A stretch of DNA of 49,576 nt from Prevotellaceae bacterium UBA4336 (GCA_002394305.1 DGTM01000039.1:75904-125479), one strand, 5' to 3'; counted from the first letter of the stretch, positions 33,022 to 42,283 are shown. Translations and numbers: made by a program. Notes: generated by a model not told the origin, from the sequence alone.

Positions 33022-34356
33022 ATGGAAGAAAGACTGTTCAAAAGAAAGATTTACAATCAATTGCTAAACTGGAAGCAGGAATCGGACGGCAAGAGTGCAT
33101 TGCTTGTTGAAGGCGCAAGACGTGTCGGGAAATCGACTATCGTGGAAACCTTCGCCAAAAACGAATATGAGTCCTACTTGCTAATAGACTTCAACAAGGC
33201 ATCGAAGGCCATCAAGGATTTGTTCAATGACTTGATGGATTTGGACTACCTGTTCCTGTATCTCCAGACGGCATATCATGTGACACTGAAACCCAGGAAA
33301 TCTGTCATCATCTTTGATGAGGTGCAGAAGTGTCCGATGGCACGTCAGGCTATCAAATATCTGGTGGAAGATGGGCGTTACGACTACATCGAAACAGGCT
33401 CTCTAATCAGCATCAAAAAGAACACCGATGGCATCACTATTCCCAGCGAGGAAGATAGGATACAGATGAATCCGATGGATTTTGAGGAGTTCCGATGGGC
33501 TTTGGGCGACGAAGCAACGGTTCCGCTTCTGCGTAAATTCTGGGAGCAGCAGCACGCCCTTGGACCGGCTCATAGGGAGATGACACGCAACCTACGGCTA
33601 TATATGTTGGTGGGTGGTATGCCGCAGGCCGTCAACGCCTATCTTGACACCAATAACTTCAGCAAGGTGGATCAGGTGAAGCGGCGCATACTCAAGCTCT
33701 ATGAGGATGACTTCCTGAAAATAGACCCATCAGGATGCGCATCGGTCATGTTCCGCTCCATACCCGGTCAGCTAAGCCGAAATGCAATACGATATGTGCC
33801 TTACTCGGCTGTAGGAAAGGTGGACGATGAGAAAATGACGGAACTGCTGAAAGCCCTTGAGGACAGCAAGACAGTAAACATGTGTTACCATGTGAACGAC
33901 CCACAGGTTGGTATGGGGCTTACGAAGAACAAAGACCAGTTCAAGATGTTCGTGTGCGACACAGGATTGTTCATTACACTGGCGTTTTGGGACAAGAGCT
34001 TTACGGAGAATATCATTTACGAGAAACTGTTGGCTGACAAGCTGCCTGCCAACCTAGGATACGTTTATGAGAATCTTGTCAGTCAGATGCTGGTGGCCGC
34101 AGGGAATGAACTCTTCTACCACACCTGGCCTCGCGATGAGAAACACTATTATGAGACTGACTTCCTGCTGTCTCGCGGAACAAAGATTTGTCCTGTAGAG
34201 GTGAAGTCATCGGGCAATAAGTCCCACGCTTCGCTTGATGAGTTCTGCCGTAAATACTCGTCCAGGGTATTATGGCGGTATATGGTATATACCAAGGACT
34301 ATGCAAAGGAACAGGAGACCATCATGCTACCGGCATACATGGTGCCATTTTTATGA
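33022..34356 (+). CDS. AAA-family ATPase with DUF4143 domain
   Basis: A 444-residue protein of the AAA_14/DUF4143 type. Walker A is EGARRVGKST (about residues 29-38), Walker B is VIIFDEVQ, and an arginine-containing ETGS segment follows. The C-terminal DUF4143 half includes YETDFLLSRGTKICPVEVKSSG, a PD-(D/E)XK-like E-x-K pattern. Such genes are numerous and scattered in Bacteroidales genomes; their function is not established. It has its own promoter and structured leader, lower GC and different codon use from its neighbours, and it separates the transporter genes from their regulators. It is likely an insertion, with no clear target duplication seen. Confidence 0.88.
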   Translation: MEERLFKRKIYNQLLNWKQESDGKSALLVEGARRVGKSTIVETFAKNEYESYLLIDFNKASKAIKDLFNDLMDLDYLFLYLQTAYHVTLKPRKSVIIFDEVQKCPMARQAIKYLVEDGRYDYIETGSLISIKKNTDGITIPSEEDRIQMNPMDFEEFRWALGDEATVPLLRKFWEQQHALGPAHREMTRNLRLYMLVGGMPQAVNAYLDTNNFSKVDQVKRRILKLYEDDFLKIDPSGCASVMFRSIPGQLSRNAIRYVPYSAVGKVDDEKMTELLKALEDSKTVNMCYHVNDPQVGMGLTKNKDQFKMFVCDTGLFITLAFWDKSFTENIIYEKLLADKLPANLGYVYENLVSQMLVAAGNELFYHTWPRDEKHYYETDFLLSRGTKICPVEVKSSGNKSHASLDEFCRKYSSRVLWRYMVYTKDYAKEQETIMLPAYMVPFL

Positions 34357-34383
34357 TGAAACAGAAAACTTAAGTACATCAAA

Positions 34384-35868
34384 ATGAAGATACTCGTAGT
34401 AGATGACGACAAGAACATACGCCACTCGCTGCGGCGGCTGCTGGAGTACAACGGCTATGAAGTGGTACTGACCGAAGAGCCGAAGGCTGCCATACATGCC
34501 GTACAGAGCGAGCCGGACATTGAGCTGGTGCTGATGGACATGAACTTCAGCTTCTCCACCGACGGCGAGGAGGGCCTGACACTGCTCAGGCAGGCGAAGC
34601 TGTTCCGTCCCGACGTGCCCATCATCCTGATGACGGCGTGGGGCAGCATCGACCTTGCCGTGCGCGGCATGCGGGCAGGGGCCTTCGACTTCATCACGAA
34701 GCCGTGGAACGCCGACGTGCTGATGGAAAGGGTTAGGACGGCGAAGAGCCTCACTAACTCCAAGACCCTCTCTAACTCCCCCTTAAAGGGGGAGAAAACA
34801 GGCAAGTTGACTTCGTCGAGCGATTGCTTCTCCGCGAAGAAAGCCTCCCCTTTAAGGGGAGGTTTGGTAGGGTCTTTGGAAGGGTCTGGTTTGGTAGGGT
34901 CTTCTCTTTCCGGCATTCTTTCCACGGTGGCTCGCATCGCTCCGACGAATGCGCCGGTGCTCATCACGGGCGAGAGCGGCACGGGCAAAGAGCTGATTGC
35001 CGAAGCCATACACCGACAAAGTAAGCGGGCAAAAGGGCCGTTCGTCAAGGTAAACCTGGGCGGCATCTCAACATCTTTGTTCGAGAGCGAGATGTTCGGC
35101 CACAAGAAAGGTGCCTTCACCGACGCCGTCTCCGACCGCACTGGTCGCTTTGAACTGGCCGACGGCGGCACTATCTTCCTGGACGAGATAGGCGAGCTGT
35201 CGCTGGCAAGCCAGGTGAAGCTGCTGCGCGTGCTGCAGGACCAGACGTACGAGGTGCTGGGCGACAGCCGGACGCGCCGCACGGACGTCCGCGTCATCTG
35301 CGCCACGAATGTCGACCTGCGGGCGATGGTCAGGGAACATACCTTCCGCGAGGACCTCTTCTACCGCATCAACCTGGTGGACATCCACCTGCCGCCGCTG
35401 CGCGAACGCCGCGAGGACATCCCGCTGCTGGTGGAACACTTCCTCCGGAAGGCTTGCGCGGCGGACAATCTTCCCGCCGTGACGGCATCGCCGGACGCCA
35501 TCGCCTACCTGCAGACGCTGCCCTTCCCCGGCAACATACGCGAGCTGAAGAACATGGTGGAGCGGGCTGTGCTGTTGGCCTCTCCCCTACCCTCTCCGAA
35601 GGGAGGGGGAGAAAGGTTACTGACTGCCGCTGACTTTCGGAACGAGGCAGAGACCCTCACTAACTCCAAGACCCTCTCTGACTCCCCCTTAAAGGGGGAA
35701 GACTCCCTCCCTTTAAGGGAGGGCTGGGGAGGGTCTCTTTCCTCTGTGGAGCGGAGCACCATCGCAGCCTGCATAGCCCGCTGCGGCGGCAACCTCTCGC
35801 TGGCGGCAAAGGAGCTGGGCATCAGCCGCGGCGCACTCTACCGGAAGATTGAAAAATATAATTTATGA
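34384..35868 (+). CDS. Sigma-54-dependent response regulator (NtrC family)
   Basis: A 494-residue activator with receiver domain (phosphoacceptor D52, acidic DDD at 7-9), AAA+ domain (Walker A GESGTGKE, 196-203; sigma-54 contact loop GAFTDA, 243-248; Walker B IFLDEIGEL) and a C-terminal Fis-type helix-turn-helix (LSLAAKELGISRGALYRKI). GAFTDA departs from the classical GAFTGA. Both interdomain linkers are enlarged by translated repeats (about residues 127-176 and 400-454) that share a 44-nt stretch with one mismatch. The dyads at 17212-17254 and the sigma-54 promoter at 17294 are its probable targets. The kinase gene follows after 62 bp. Confidence 0.94.
   Translation: MKILVVDDDKNIRHSLRRLLEYNGYEVVLTEEPKAAIHAVQSEPDIELVLMDMNFSFSTDGEEGLTLLRQAKLFRPDVPIILMTAWGSIDLAVRGMRAGAFDFITKPWNADVLMERVRTAKSLTNSKTLSNSPLKGEKTGKLTSSSDCFSAKKASPLRGGLVGSLEGSGLVGSSLSGILSTVARIAPTNAPVLITGESGTGKELIAEAIHRQSKRAKGPFVKVNLGGISTSLFESEMFGHKKGAFTDAVSDRTGRFELADGGTIFLDEIGELSLASQVKLLRVLQDQTYEVLGDSRTRRTDVRVICATNVDLRAMVREHTFREDLFYRINLVDIHLPPLRERREDIPLLVEHFLRKACAADNLPAVTASPDAIAYLQTLPFPGNIRELKNMVERAVLLASPLPSPKGGGERLLTAADFRNEAETLTNSKTLSDSPLKGEDSLPLREGWGGSLSSVERSTIAACIARCGGNLSLAAKELGISRGALYRKIEKYNL
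34764..34902. repeat. Inverted pair of repeats in the receiver/AAA+ linker
   Basis: Reverse unit ending CTCCCCCTTAAAGGGGGAG (34764-34794), forward unit CCTCCCCTTTAAGGGGAGG (from 34844), and a 15-nt duplication of its GGTTTGGTAGGGTCT end (34861-34875 and 34888-34902). Confidence 0.83.
35581..35736. repeat. Repeats in the AAA+/HTH linker of the response regulator
   Basis: A CCCTCTCCGAAGGGAGGGGG unit (35581-35612), then an inverted pair (35650-35736). The reverse half of the pair shares 43 of 44 nt with the first linker (34749-34792). Confidence 0.83.
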
Positions 35869-35902
35869 CGTGATAACGTTATAACGTAATAACGTGATAA
35901 CG
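35866..35902. repeat. ATAACG phrase repeat before the histidine kinase
   Basis: Four CGTNATAACG-type words with 9-nt period begin at the response-regulator stop codon. Confidence 0.65.
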
Positions 35903-35930
35903 ACAACCCGAAACAACGATATTTACTCCC

Positions 35931-37142
35931 TTGAAACTGAAGCATTACTTCCTCATCCTTGTCGTGGGCATAGCGACGCTCTCTGCCATAGCCATCTATG
36001 CGTTGTTCGACGAGCGCTCCTGGCTGTTCTACACGTCGGAGTGCCTTGCCGCCGTGCTGCTCCTCTACCTGAGCTTCTTCTACCGCAAGGTGATACGTCC
36101 CTACGAGACCCTCGTGGGCGGCATGGAGCTGGTGCGCGACCTCGACCTGACGACGCGGCTGGCTCCGTCGGGACAACACGAGACGGACGTCATCGTGCGC
36201 ACCTTCAACAACCTGCTCAGCCGCCTGCGCAGCGAACACCTGCGCCTCGAGGAGCAGTATTCCTTCCTGAGTCTCCTCATCGAGGCCTCGCCTATGGGCG
36301 TGGTGCAATGCAACCTGAGCGGCGACGTCAACTCGATGAATCCCGCTGCCAGGCAGATGATGTCGCCCGACATCGAGAAGGCCATGCGGGCGCTGCCAAT
36401 GGGGGAATCGACGACGGTGCGCCTGCCGGGCGAGCCGAAGCTGTTCCGCGTCAGCCACCTCTCCTTCCCCGACCGCGGCTACCAGCACCCCTTCTTCCTC
36501 ATCGAGTCGCTGACCGACGAAGTGCGTCGCGCCGAGAGAGCCGCCTACGAACGTGTCATCCGCATGATGGCGCACGAGGTGAACAACAGCGTGGCAGGCA
36601 TTGCAGGGAGCCTCTCGGACGACGAGAGGGAGCGCCTCCTGGCGCTCTCGAAGTTCGTGACGCGCTTTGCCGAAGTGGTCAAGCTGCCCCGCCCCCAGCT
36701 GCTTCTCTGCGACCTGAGCGAGGAGGTGGACGCCTGCCGACCGTTCCTCGAGAGCCTCTGCACATCGTCCGGCATCACGGTCAGCTTCTCCCTGGCCGAC
36801 GACGCCATCCCCGTACAGCTCGACGTCGTCCTCTTCCAGCAGGTGCTCATCAACATCGTGAAGAACGCGGTGGAGAGCATCGGCAGCCGTGGCGGACACA
36901 TCAGCATCACGACCTCCGCCCCGGGAAACCTCGTCATCAGCGACAACGGACACGGCATCCCGCCCGAAGTCAGCTCGCAGCTCTTCACGCCCTTCTTCTC
37001 CACCAAGCCGCAGGGCCAGGGCATCGGCCTGCTGCTCATCCGCGACATCCTGTCGGCCCACGGCTGCACCTTCAGTCTGCTCACCAGCCCGGAAGACCAC
37101 CTCACACGCTTCACGATACAGTTCCCTCCCCAACGGCTTTAG
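35931..37142 (+). CDS. Sensor histidine kinase (NtrB-like), partner of the sigma-54 regulator
   Basis: A 403-residue kinase. Two N-terminal helices (about 5-24 and 29-47) with almost no periplasmic loop suggest sensing within or near the membrane. A HAMP-like segment (about 48-105), a PAS-like domain (about 110-200), the H box MAHEVNNS (about residue 214) and the ATPase domain (DNGHGIPPEV; GQGIGLLLIRDIL) follow. The frame has no ATG before the first helix; the best start is TTG at 35931 giving MKLKHYFLIL, with a stop upstream at 35898. The signal is unknown; by analogy with NtrB/NtrC pairs it phosphorylates the preceding regulator. Confidence 0.9.
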   Translation: MKLKHYFLILVVGIATLSAIAIYALFDERSWLFYTSECLAAVLLLYLSFFYRKVIRPYETLVGGMELVRDLDLTTRLAPSGQHETDVIVRTFNNLLSRLRSEHLRLEEQYSFLSLLIEASPMGVVQCNLSGDVNSMNPAARQMMSPDIEKAMRALPMGESTTVRLPGEPKLFRVSHLSFPDRGYQHPFFLIESLTDEVRRAERAAYERVIRMMAHEVNNSVAGIAGSLSDDERERLLALSKFVTRFAEVVKLPRPQLLLCDLSEEVDACRPFLESLCTSSGITVSFSLADDAIPVQLDVVLFQQVLINIVKNAVESIGSRGGHISITTSAPGNLVISDNGHGIPPEVSSQLFTPFFSTKPQGQGIGLLLIRDILSAHGCTFSLLTSPEDHLTRFTIQFPPQRL

Positions 37143-37526
37143 CAGGAAGGAATGGATTGTAAAGATTCTTCCCAGAGCCATCCGTTCTGACGGCGTTTTG
37201 GGGACGCTGTGGCACTTTCCTACCCTGCGGACAAAATAAGGGCTTAAATCGAGCCGCAACTGGGAACCAACGAGTTACAAGGGCTCATTTTTCGACACAA
37301 AGTCAAGAAAGTGTCATTACAGGTGGTGCTTCAGCAAAACTTCGCACACCATGACGACGGAAGCGGTGCTTTTTGCAGGGCGGAAGCGCGGGCCGTGTCA
37401 GCCATAAGCGCAAGGCTCTTCCGAAATAAGAGCTAGGCTCTTCCGGAAAAAGCCTGTGCCGTTTCGGCCGAAACAGCGCTTTGAGGCCGCAATTCCTGTA
37501 AGGATTTTTCAAGAGAAACGCATCCG
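37143..37526. other. 384-bp convergent intergenic region
   Basis: It separates the kinase and the DUF3472 gene, which converge. It contains the 22-bp-period GGCTCTTCCG pair (37414-37445) and GC-rich flanks resembling those around 10374-10417. I see no gene and no clear classical terminator. Confidence 0.6.
37414..37445 (+). repeat. 22-bp-period GGCTCTTCCG repeat, two units
   Basis: GGCTCTTCCG at 37414-37423 and 37436-37445, with AAAT following the first copy exactly as in the inverted pair near 10390. Confidence 0.78.
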
Positions 37527-39860
37527 CTACTTGCGGACGACAATCTTCCTGACCATTGAGGCGCCGTTGCGCAGCACGATGTGGGCAATGACGGTCTGGC
37601 CTGCGGGCAGGGCGTAACCTATCTGGCGGCCCTGGAGGTCGTAGTAGTAGACTGCGGCAATGTCGTCGGAGAGGGACGTGGTCTCCTCGCCGGGCTGCAG
37701 GAGGTCGTCCGCCGGAACCTCGTCGATGCCGGTGGCAATGGCTGCCGACGTGGTCTGCCCGAGCAGGCTGTTGACGAGGGCGCTCTTGGGCGTGAGGTAG
37801 TAGTTGTCGAGCACCTCGAGGCGAGCGGCACTGGCGGTGGCAGTGCGGACGGGCTGTCCGGCGGCGCTGAAGCCCAGGGCGCGTGAGCTCTCGCGGATGG
37901 TGAAGCGCCCCGCCGAGAAGCCGATGTTCAGCTTCACCGGCACGTCGGAGAGTCCGGCCTCGTTCTTGACGGTGAGGTAGTAGCCGGTGCCAAGGTTGTA
38001 GAGGCAATAGTAGGTCTCGTCGTCGTGGCGCAGGATAATCCAATGGTTGGCGGGGTCGGTGACGTCGGCCTCGCTGCGCGGTATGCCGACGAGCTCATGG
38101 CCGCGGACGGCCAGCACGTTGCTCTCGTCGCCTATCTGATAGGCGCGGAAGGAGCAGAGGTGCTCCATCTTGACGGTGTTGCCGTAGCGCAGGGGGGCGT
38201 GACTCTCGGCCATACTGTAGAGCGCCTTCCGCATCTGCTGGACCGTGAAGTCGGTGGCCGCCAGCTCGTGAATGGGCTTCAGGGCCTCGGAGGTATAGCC
38301 GTCGAAGCGGTTCTCCTGGTCGAAGAGCTCCTGGACGAGCACCTGCATCTTAGCCAGGGAAGCGTGCGAGTTGAGGAGCGCCTTCATCGAGTTGTACGAG
38401 TCGGCCAGATAGGCCGTCTGGAGCGTAGCGACCAGCGAGTCGAGGTTGATGCTCTCCACCACGCTGTGGTCGTCGACGAGCGGCAGGGTGTTGGCCGAGT
38501 CCTTGGGCTGTCCGTAGCCTCCGGCCTGCATGTAGTAGGCGCGGGGCACGTCGCTGGCACGTCCGTGGCCGTAGTCCATGCGGCGGTGGCGTGTGGTTAT
38601 CTCGCCGTCGTTGATGAAGGTCTGGTAGTCGGTCTGCGTGAACGAGGCGCGGTTGATGAAGTACCACTTGCCGCTGCCCACGGAGCGCTGATAGTTGTTG
38701 CGGTAGTAGGCACGCCGGAAGAGCTCGCCGCCCGAGTCGGCCCAGTTCTCGATGAAGGAGTACCAGGAGTTCCAGTAGTGCGACTCGCCGCTGTGGCGTA
38801 TGGTTGCCATGTAGTGCCACTCGGGGTCGTCGACCGTCTTGTACCAGGCCGAGAGCAGCGAGCAGGGGTAGCGGATGATGCTGTCGTTCTTGTTCTTGTC
38901 CTTTACCACGACGATGCGTTCCTCCGGACGGGCGCAGGTCAGGAACTGCACCCACTGTCCGGGCTCCCACTTGGCATGCGATATCATGGCCTGGCAGCCC
39001 GTCCCTTCGGCTCCGAAGCGGTTGATGGTGACGTCGTCGCCCCAAGCCAGGGCACCGGCACGGAGGTGGGCGGCCAGGTTCGGCGTCTTGTCCACGTCGC
39101 CATCGTCCCAGATGGAGAAGAGCGCCTGGTTCCAGTATGAGGAGGGAATGGTGTCGGTCTTCTGCCCGTTCTCGTTCGGCACGGTCTGGCCCGCCTTCTG
39201 TATGCCCATGTATCCGCCCGTGATGCCCAGCGTCATGAGGTACGTGTTGATGGTGGCCCACTGCCGGGGCATGAGCACCTCCTGGTAGCACCACTCGTAG
39301 GATTCGTTCTGCGGAGCGCCGGCAGCCGTGGAGTGTCCGAACCAGAGATGCGTGGCCGGTGTGGGGAAGCCGCGCAGGTGGGCATCGATGACGGGATTGC
39401 TGCCCGAGCGCTCGAAGTCGAGCTCTATGAGGCGCGTGATGCGCTTGTAGCCTTCGGGAGCCTGTATCTCTACGCGATACCACGTGTCGGCCGGGAACGT
39501 CATCTCCGGGATGATTTCCATGTCGACGGTTTTGCTTTTGGTGCAAGCCTGGGTGACGCTGTGGCGCAGGAGCACCTCGTCCGTCTCACAGTCCTTGACG
39601 AGGATGTTCAGCGTCACGTCGCCCGTCACCTTGGCCTGCAGCTTAGCCGTGGCCGAAACGGTGGCGCGGGGGATGCGCAGGCAGTAGACAAGCGTGATGC
39701 GGTCGTCGGTCTCGAAGGTCGTATAGCTCTCCGTCTTGCGGAAGCCTGCATACCGGCCCTCTATCTCGCGATAGTGGCAATTGCCGTAGATAACGTCTGT
39801 GGCCTGCATCTGCAATGTGCAGAGCAGCGTCAGCATGGTAAGGATAATGTGATGTTTCAT
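37527..39860 (-). CDS. Secreted DUF5077/DUF3472-domain protein
   Basis: The start is the ATG at 39860, where MKHHIILTMLTLLCTLQMQA forms a signal peptide; the open frame extends further upstream but overlaps the preceding gene. The 777-residue protein has an N-terminal beta-rich domain of DUF5077 type (about 25-160), then a DUF3472 region with GGYMGIQ, LFSIWDDGD, GAEGTGCQ and WEPGQWVQFL. The C-terminal part ends in a beta domain, YYYDLQGRQIGYALPAGQ...KIVVRK, resembling secretion or sorting tails of Bacteroidetes surface proteins. Its role is unknown; as the last gene of a probable polysaccharide operon it may bind or process the polymer. Confidence 0.82.
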   Translation of the reverse strand: MKHHIILTMLTLLCTLQMQATDVIYGNCHYREIEGRYAGFRKTESYTTFETDDRITLVYCLRIPRATVSATAKLQAKVTGDVTLNILVKDCETDEVLLRHSVTQACTKSKTVDMEIIPEMTFPADTWYRVEIQAPEGYKRITRLIELDFERSGSNPVIDAHLRGFPTPATHLWFGHSTAAGAPQNESYEWCYQEVLMPRQWATINTYLMTLGITGGYMGIQKAGQTVPNENGQKTDTIPSSYWNQALFSIWDDGDVDKTPNLAAHLRAGALAWGDDVTINRFGAEGTGCQAMISHAKWEPGQWVQFLTCARPEERIVVVKDKNKNDSIIRYPCSLLSAWYKTVDDPEWHYMATIRHSGESHYWNSWYSFIENWADSGGELFRRAYYRNNYQRSVGSGKWYFINRASFTQTDYQTFINDGEITTRHRRMDYGHGRASDVPRAYYMQAGGYGQPKDSANTLPLVDDHSVVESINLDSLVATLQTAYLADSYNSMKALLNSHASLAKMQVLVQELFDQENRFDGYTSEALKPIHELAATDFTVQQMRKALYSMAESHAPLRYGNTVKMEHLCSFRAYQIGDESNVLAVRGHELVGIPRSEADVTDPANHWIILRHDDETYYCLYNLGTGYYLTVKNEAGLSDVPVKLNIGFSAGRFTIRESSRALGFSAAGQPVRTATASAARLEVLDNYYLTPKSALVNSLLGQTTSAAIATGIDEVPADDLLQPGEETTSLSDDIAAVYYYDLQGRQIGYALPAGQTVIAHIVLRNGASMVRKIVVRK

Positions 39861-39904
39861 GGCTGTTAATGTTGGTTTTCGTTCGTTTATCTGTTTCGCA
39901 TGCC

Positions 39905-40480
39905 TCAGGGGGCAAGTTCGTCCAGTTTGTCCTGCACGGCTTCCCTCCTCTGGGTGCGCGGGTCCTCCCCCGTCTCCGTGTAGTAACCCTTCTGGCCGGG
40001 CATGCCATCCACGAAGTCGCGCAGCGACCCCATCTCGTCGGCCTGCTCGTGCCAGAGCTGCTCGTAGTCGCGGACGTAGTCGGCCCGGGGCACGACGTTG
40101 GTGTCGAACGACAGCTCGATGCAGGTGGAGTCCTGGAAGTTGCCGTAGCAATAGATGAAGTGCTCCACGAAGCCTGCGTTCTTGATGGTGTTGAAGGTCA
40201 AGTTCACAAGGCCCATCTTGTGCGGCAACACGACAATGGGAAGCTCGTCGTGCGGCACGATGCACCCGCAAGTCGTCTGCACCTCCTGGATAAAGAGCGG
40301 ATTGTCCGATATGTTCTCTATCTCGTAGCTAATCTCCATCATCTCGCCCTGTATGACAGGATAGTAGTGGCGCACGGGGTCAACGACAATGACGGTTGCC
40401 GGCTTCAGCTGTTTGTCGCACGAGACAAGGCAGAGCACAGACATCAGCAGGAGTATTACGCAGTTTACGGTTCCCTTCAT
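39905..40480 (-). CDS. DUF1573-family lipoprotein
   Basis: A 191-residue protein with a lipoprotein signal peptide (LLMSVLCLVSC, acylated Cys about residue 21) and an Ig-like DUF1573 domain, recognised by YEIENISDNPLFI and QTTCGCIVP. DUF1573 proteins are common secreted or lipid-anchored proteins of unknown function in Bacteroidetes. The C-terminal third is hydrophilic. It lies between the DUF4838 and DUF3472 genes, with short gaps of 59 and 44 bp. Confidence 0.86.
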   Translation of the reverse strand: MKGTVNCVILLLMSVLCLVSCDKQLKPATVIVVDPVRHYYPVIQGEMMEISYEIENISDNPLFIQEVQTTCGCIVPHDELPIVVLPHKMGLVNLTFNTIKNAGFVEHFIYCYGNFQDSTCIELSFDTNVVPRADYVRDYEQLWHEQADEMGSLRDFVDGMPGQKGYYTETGEDPRTQRREAVQDKLDELAP

Positions 40481-40539
40481 GATTCTCTATAATTCCTAAT
40501 CTTTATTCTCTATTCCCTATTCCCTGATCTTGTCAGAAC

Positions 40540-42264
40540 TTAAAAGCCTTCTATCTCATCGAGCGCCATCGTGCGCTCGTCCTTGTTGCGGACAATGGTC
40601 AGGACCAGACTTCCCTGGCTGCCGGACGGGACGTCGAACTCCGCCACAGCCCGCTGCAAATCGTCGGGAAGGGGCTTGGGGACGACTCTGCCCAGCTCGC
40701 GTCCGCCGATGCTGAGCGACACGCTTTGCGGCAGGGCAATGTGGTAGATGAGGTTCCGGGCCATGCACACACGTATGCGCTTCAGGCCCGTCTGGGCAGG
40801 AATTGCGATGCGCAGGGCCGGGTCGGCCGAAGAGAGCATCAGGCCGCAATGGTAGCATGAGGGCAGGCCGAGGAGCCCATCCGTGAGGACGGTAATGTCG
40901 TCGTAGTCCTCATCGAGCGCGGTTAGCGGCTCCAGGCGGACACCTTTCAGCCGATTCCTGTTTCCGATGGTTTGTGCATGCCGGAGAATGTAGCGATAGT
41001 CGCTGACGTATTTGTCCAGCCCCGCGCCCGACTCGCTATAGGAACGGTAGCCCTGCTGCACGAACTGCTCCAGAGCGTCGAGCATCCGGCTGCAGTCCGT
41101 CGTGTCGGCAGCAAGGCGCTTCAGCTCCAGGCGGGTGAACGTCATGGCCTGACACATCTTGCCGAGGCGCTCGCTCTCCTTGCCCTCCGTCATGGGAAGA
41201 AGTGCACAGAGCTTGCCATAGAAACGGACGAACTCGTCGGCTGGCAGGTAGGTCTTCACGGCCTTCGACACGCCCTCGTACAACGGGAGGCTCTTGCCGC
41301 CGGCCCGCACCATGTCCTCCTGCATGAGGAGGAAGTCACAGACGACCTCTCCCGCCACGGGATACCGCTCGCTGCAAAAGTCGCGCAGCAAGGGGCGCCA
41401 CTCGACGTCGGGGTCAGAGAGGAGGGCTGCCAGTACGTGCCGCTTCAGGCGGTAGAAGGTGCTGTAGTCCGTGCCGCTGCCATTCATGAAGATGCCGTTC
41501 ACACCCAAACGGGCATAAAGGCGCAGGCGGTGCTGGAAGACCTCGAAGATGGGCAGCGGCGTGAAGTAGTCGTCGAAGTTGTTGACGTAGTCCCACACGT
41601 ATATTCGCTTCGTCACTCCCGACCATCGCTTTATCAGGGCAACGAACTCATCCTCCTCGGCGCTGTGGACAGGCGAGAGCGGGAAGTCGATGGCACTGAC
41701 CAGCACCCCGGCATTGTCGGGCAAGGGGTGGCGGGGCAGGCTGTTCGTAGTACGGTAGCTGGAGGTGAAGAAGATGTGCTTGGGGAAGCGTTCGGCCAGC
41801 TGTACGAGCATGTGGTATACGGCTCCGGAAGCATCGCCCTCCTTGTTGCCATGTTCGCGGCAACGGTGGCACAGGCACACGATGGCGTTGTCGTTGGGCA
41901 AGATGGCAAAGCGGCAGGCACGCTCCGTGCCGAAGTTCTTGCTGATGTAGTCGCAGATGTAGTCGTACAGCGCATCCGACGAGAAGCAGAACTGGTCGCG
42001 GTTGATGCCATTGCCGTCCCGGGCATAGACGCTTGGCGAGGGGCTCTCGGGGAGGGTCGCCGAAAGGTTGTGCCCCCAGATGCCCCAGTCGCGGTCCAAG
42101 CTGTTGAGGTGAAGCTGTTCGTCGTCGCCCTGCGCTGTCTCGGGAAGGTATATCTCGCGGTATTCGAAGGGAGAGGAATCTGTCTGCTGTCCGGAAAAGC
42201 TGCAGGTGTTCAGCAACAGGGGCCAGAGCATCAGGAAAGTATTCATGAGATGGGTCTTTATCAT
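40540..42264 (-). CDS. DUF4838-domain lipoprotein (glycoside-hydrolase-like)
   Basis: A 574-residue protein with an N-terminal hydrophobic segment and a loose lipobox (PLLLNTC), so probably an envelope lipoprotein. The centre contains the DUF4838 signature (VCLCHRCREHGN near residue 135, YVWDYVNNFDDYFTPLPIF near 220-240, then GVNGIFMNG), a TIM-barrel-like family related to glycoside hydrolases. The C-terminal 120 residues look like a beta-sandwich. A role in trimming or modifying a polysaccharide is inferred from the family and the operon. A second possible start is the ATG at 42246 (MNTFLMLW). Confidence 0.82.
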   Translation of the reverse strand: MIKTHLMNTFLMLWPLLLNTCSFSGQQTDSSPFEYREIYLPETAQGDDEQLHLNSLDRDWGIWGHNLSATLPESPSPSVYARDGNGINRDQFCFSSDALYDYICDYISKNFGTERACRFAILPNDNAIVCLCHRCREHGNKEGDASGAVYHMLVQLAERFPKHIFFTSSYRTTNSLPRHPLPDNAGVLVSAIDFPLSPVHSAEEDEFVALIKRWSGVTKRIYVWDYVNNFDDYFTPLPIFEVFQHRLRLYARLGVNGIFMNGSGTDYSTFYRLKRHVLAALLSDPDVEWRPLLRDFCSERYPVAGEVVCDFLLMQEDMVRAGGKSLPLYEGVSKAVKTYLPADEFVRFYGKLCALLPMTEGKESERLGKMCQAMTFTRLELKRLAADTTDCSRMLDALEQFVQQGYRSYSESGAGLDKYVSDYRYILRHAQTIGNRNRLKGVRLEPLTALDEDYDDITVLTDGLLGLPSCYHCGLMLSSADPALRIAIPAQTGLKRIRVCMARNLIYHIALPQSVSLSIGGRELGRVVPKPLPDDLQRAVAEFDVPSGSQGSLVLTIVRNKDERTMALDEIEGF

Positions 42265-42283
42265 TGTTTATGGTGAACTGTAT

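Noticed and set aside
39861..40271. Upstream extension of the DUF3472 gene to 914 residues
   Set aside because: The extension is Arg/His-rich shadow sequence overlapping the DUF1573 gene. A clear signal peptide begins at 39860.
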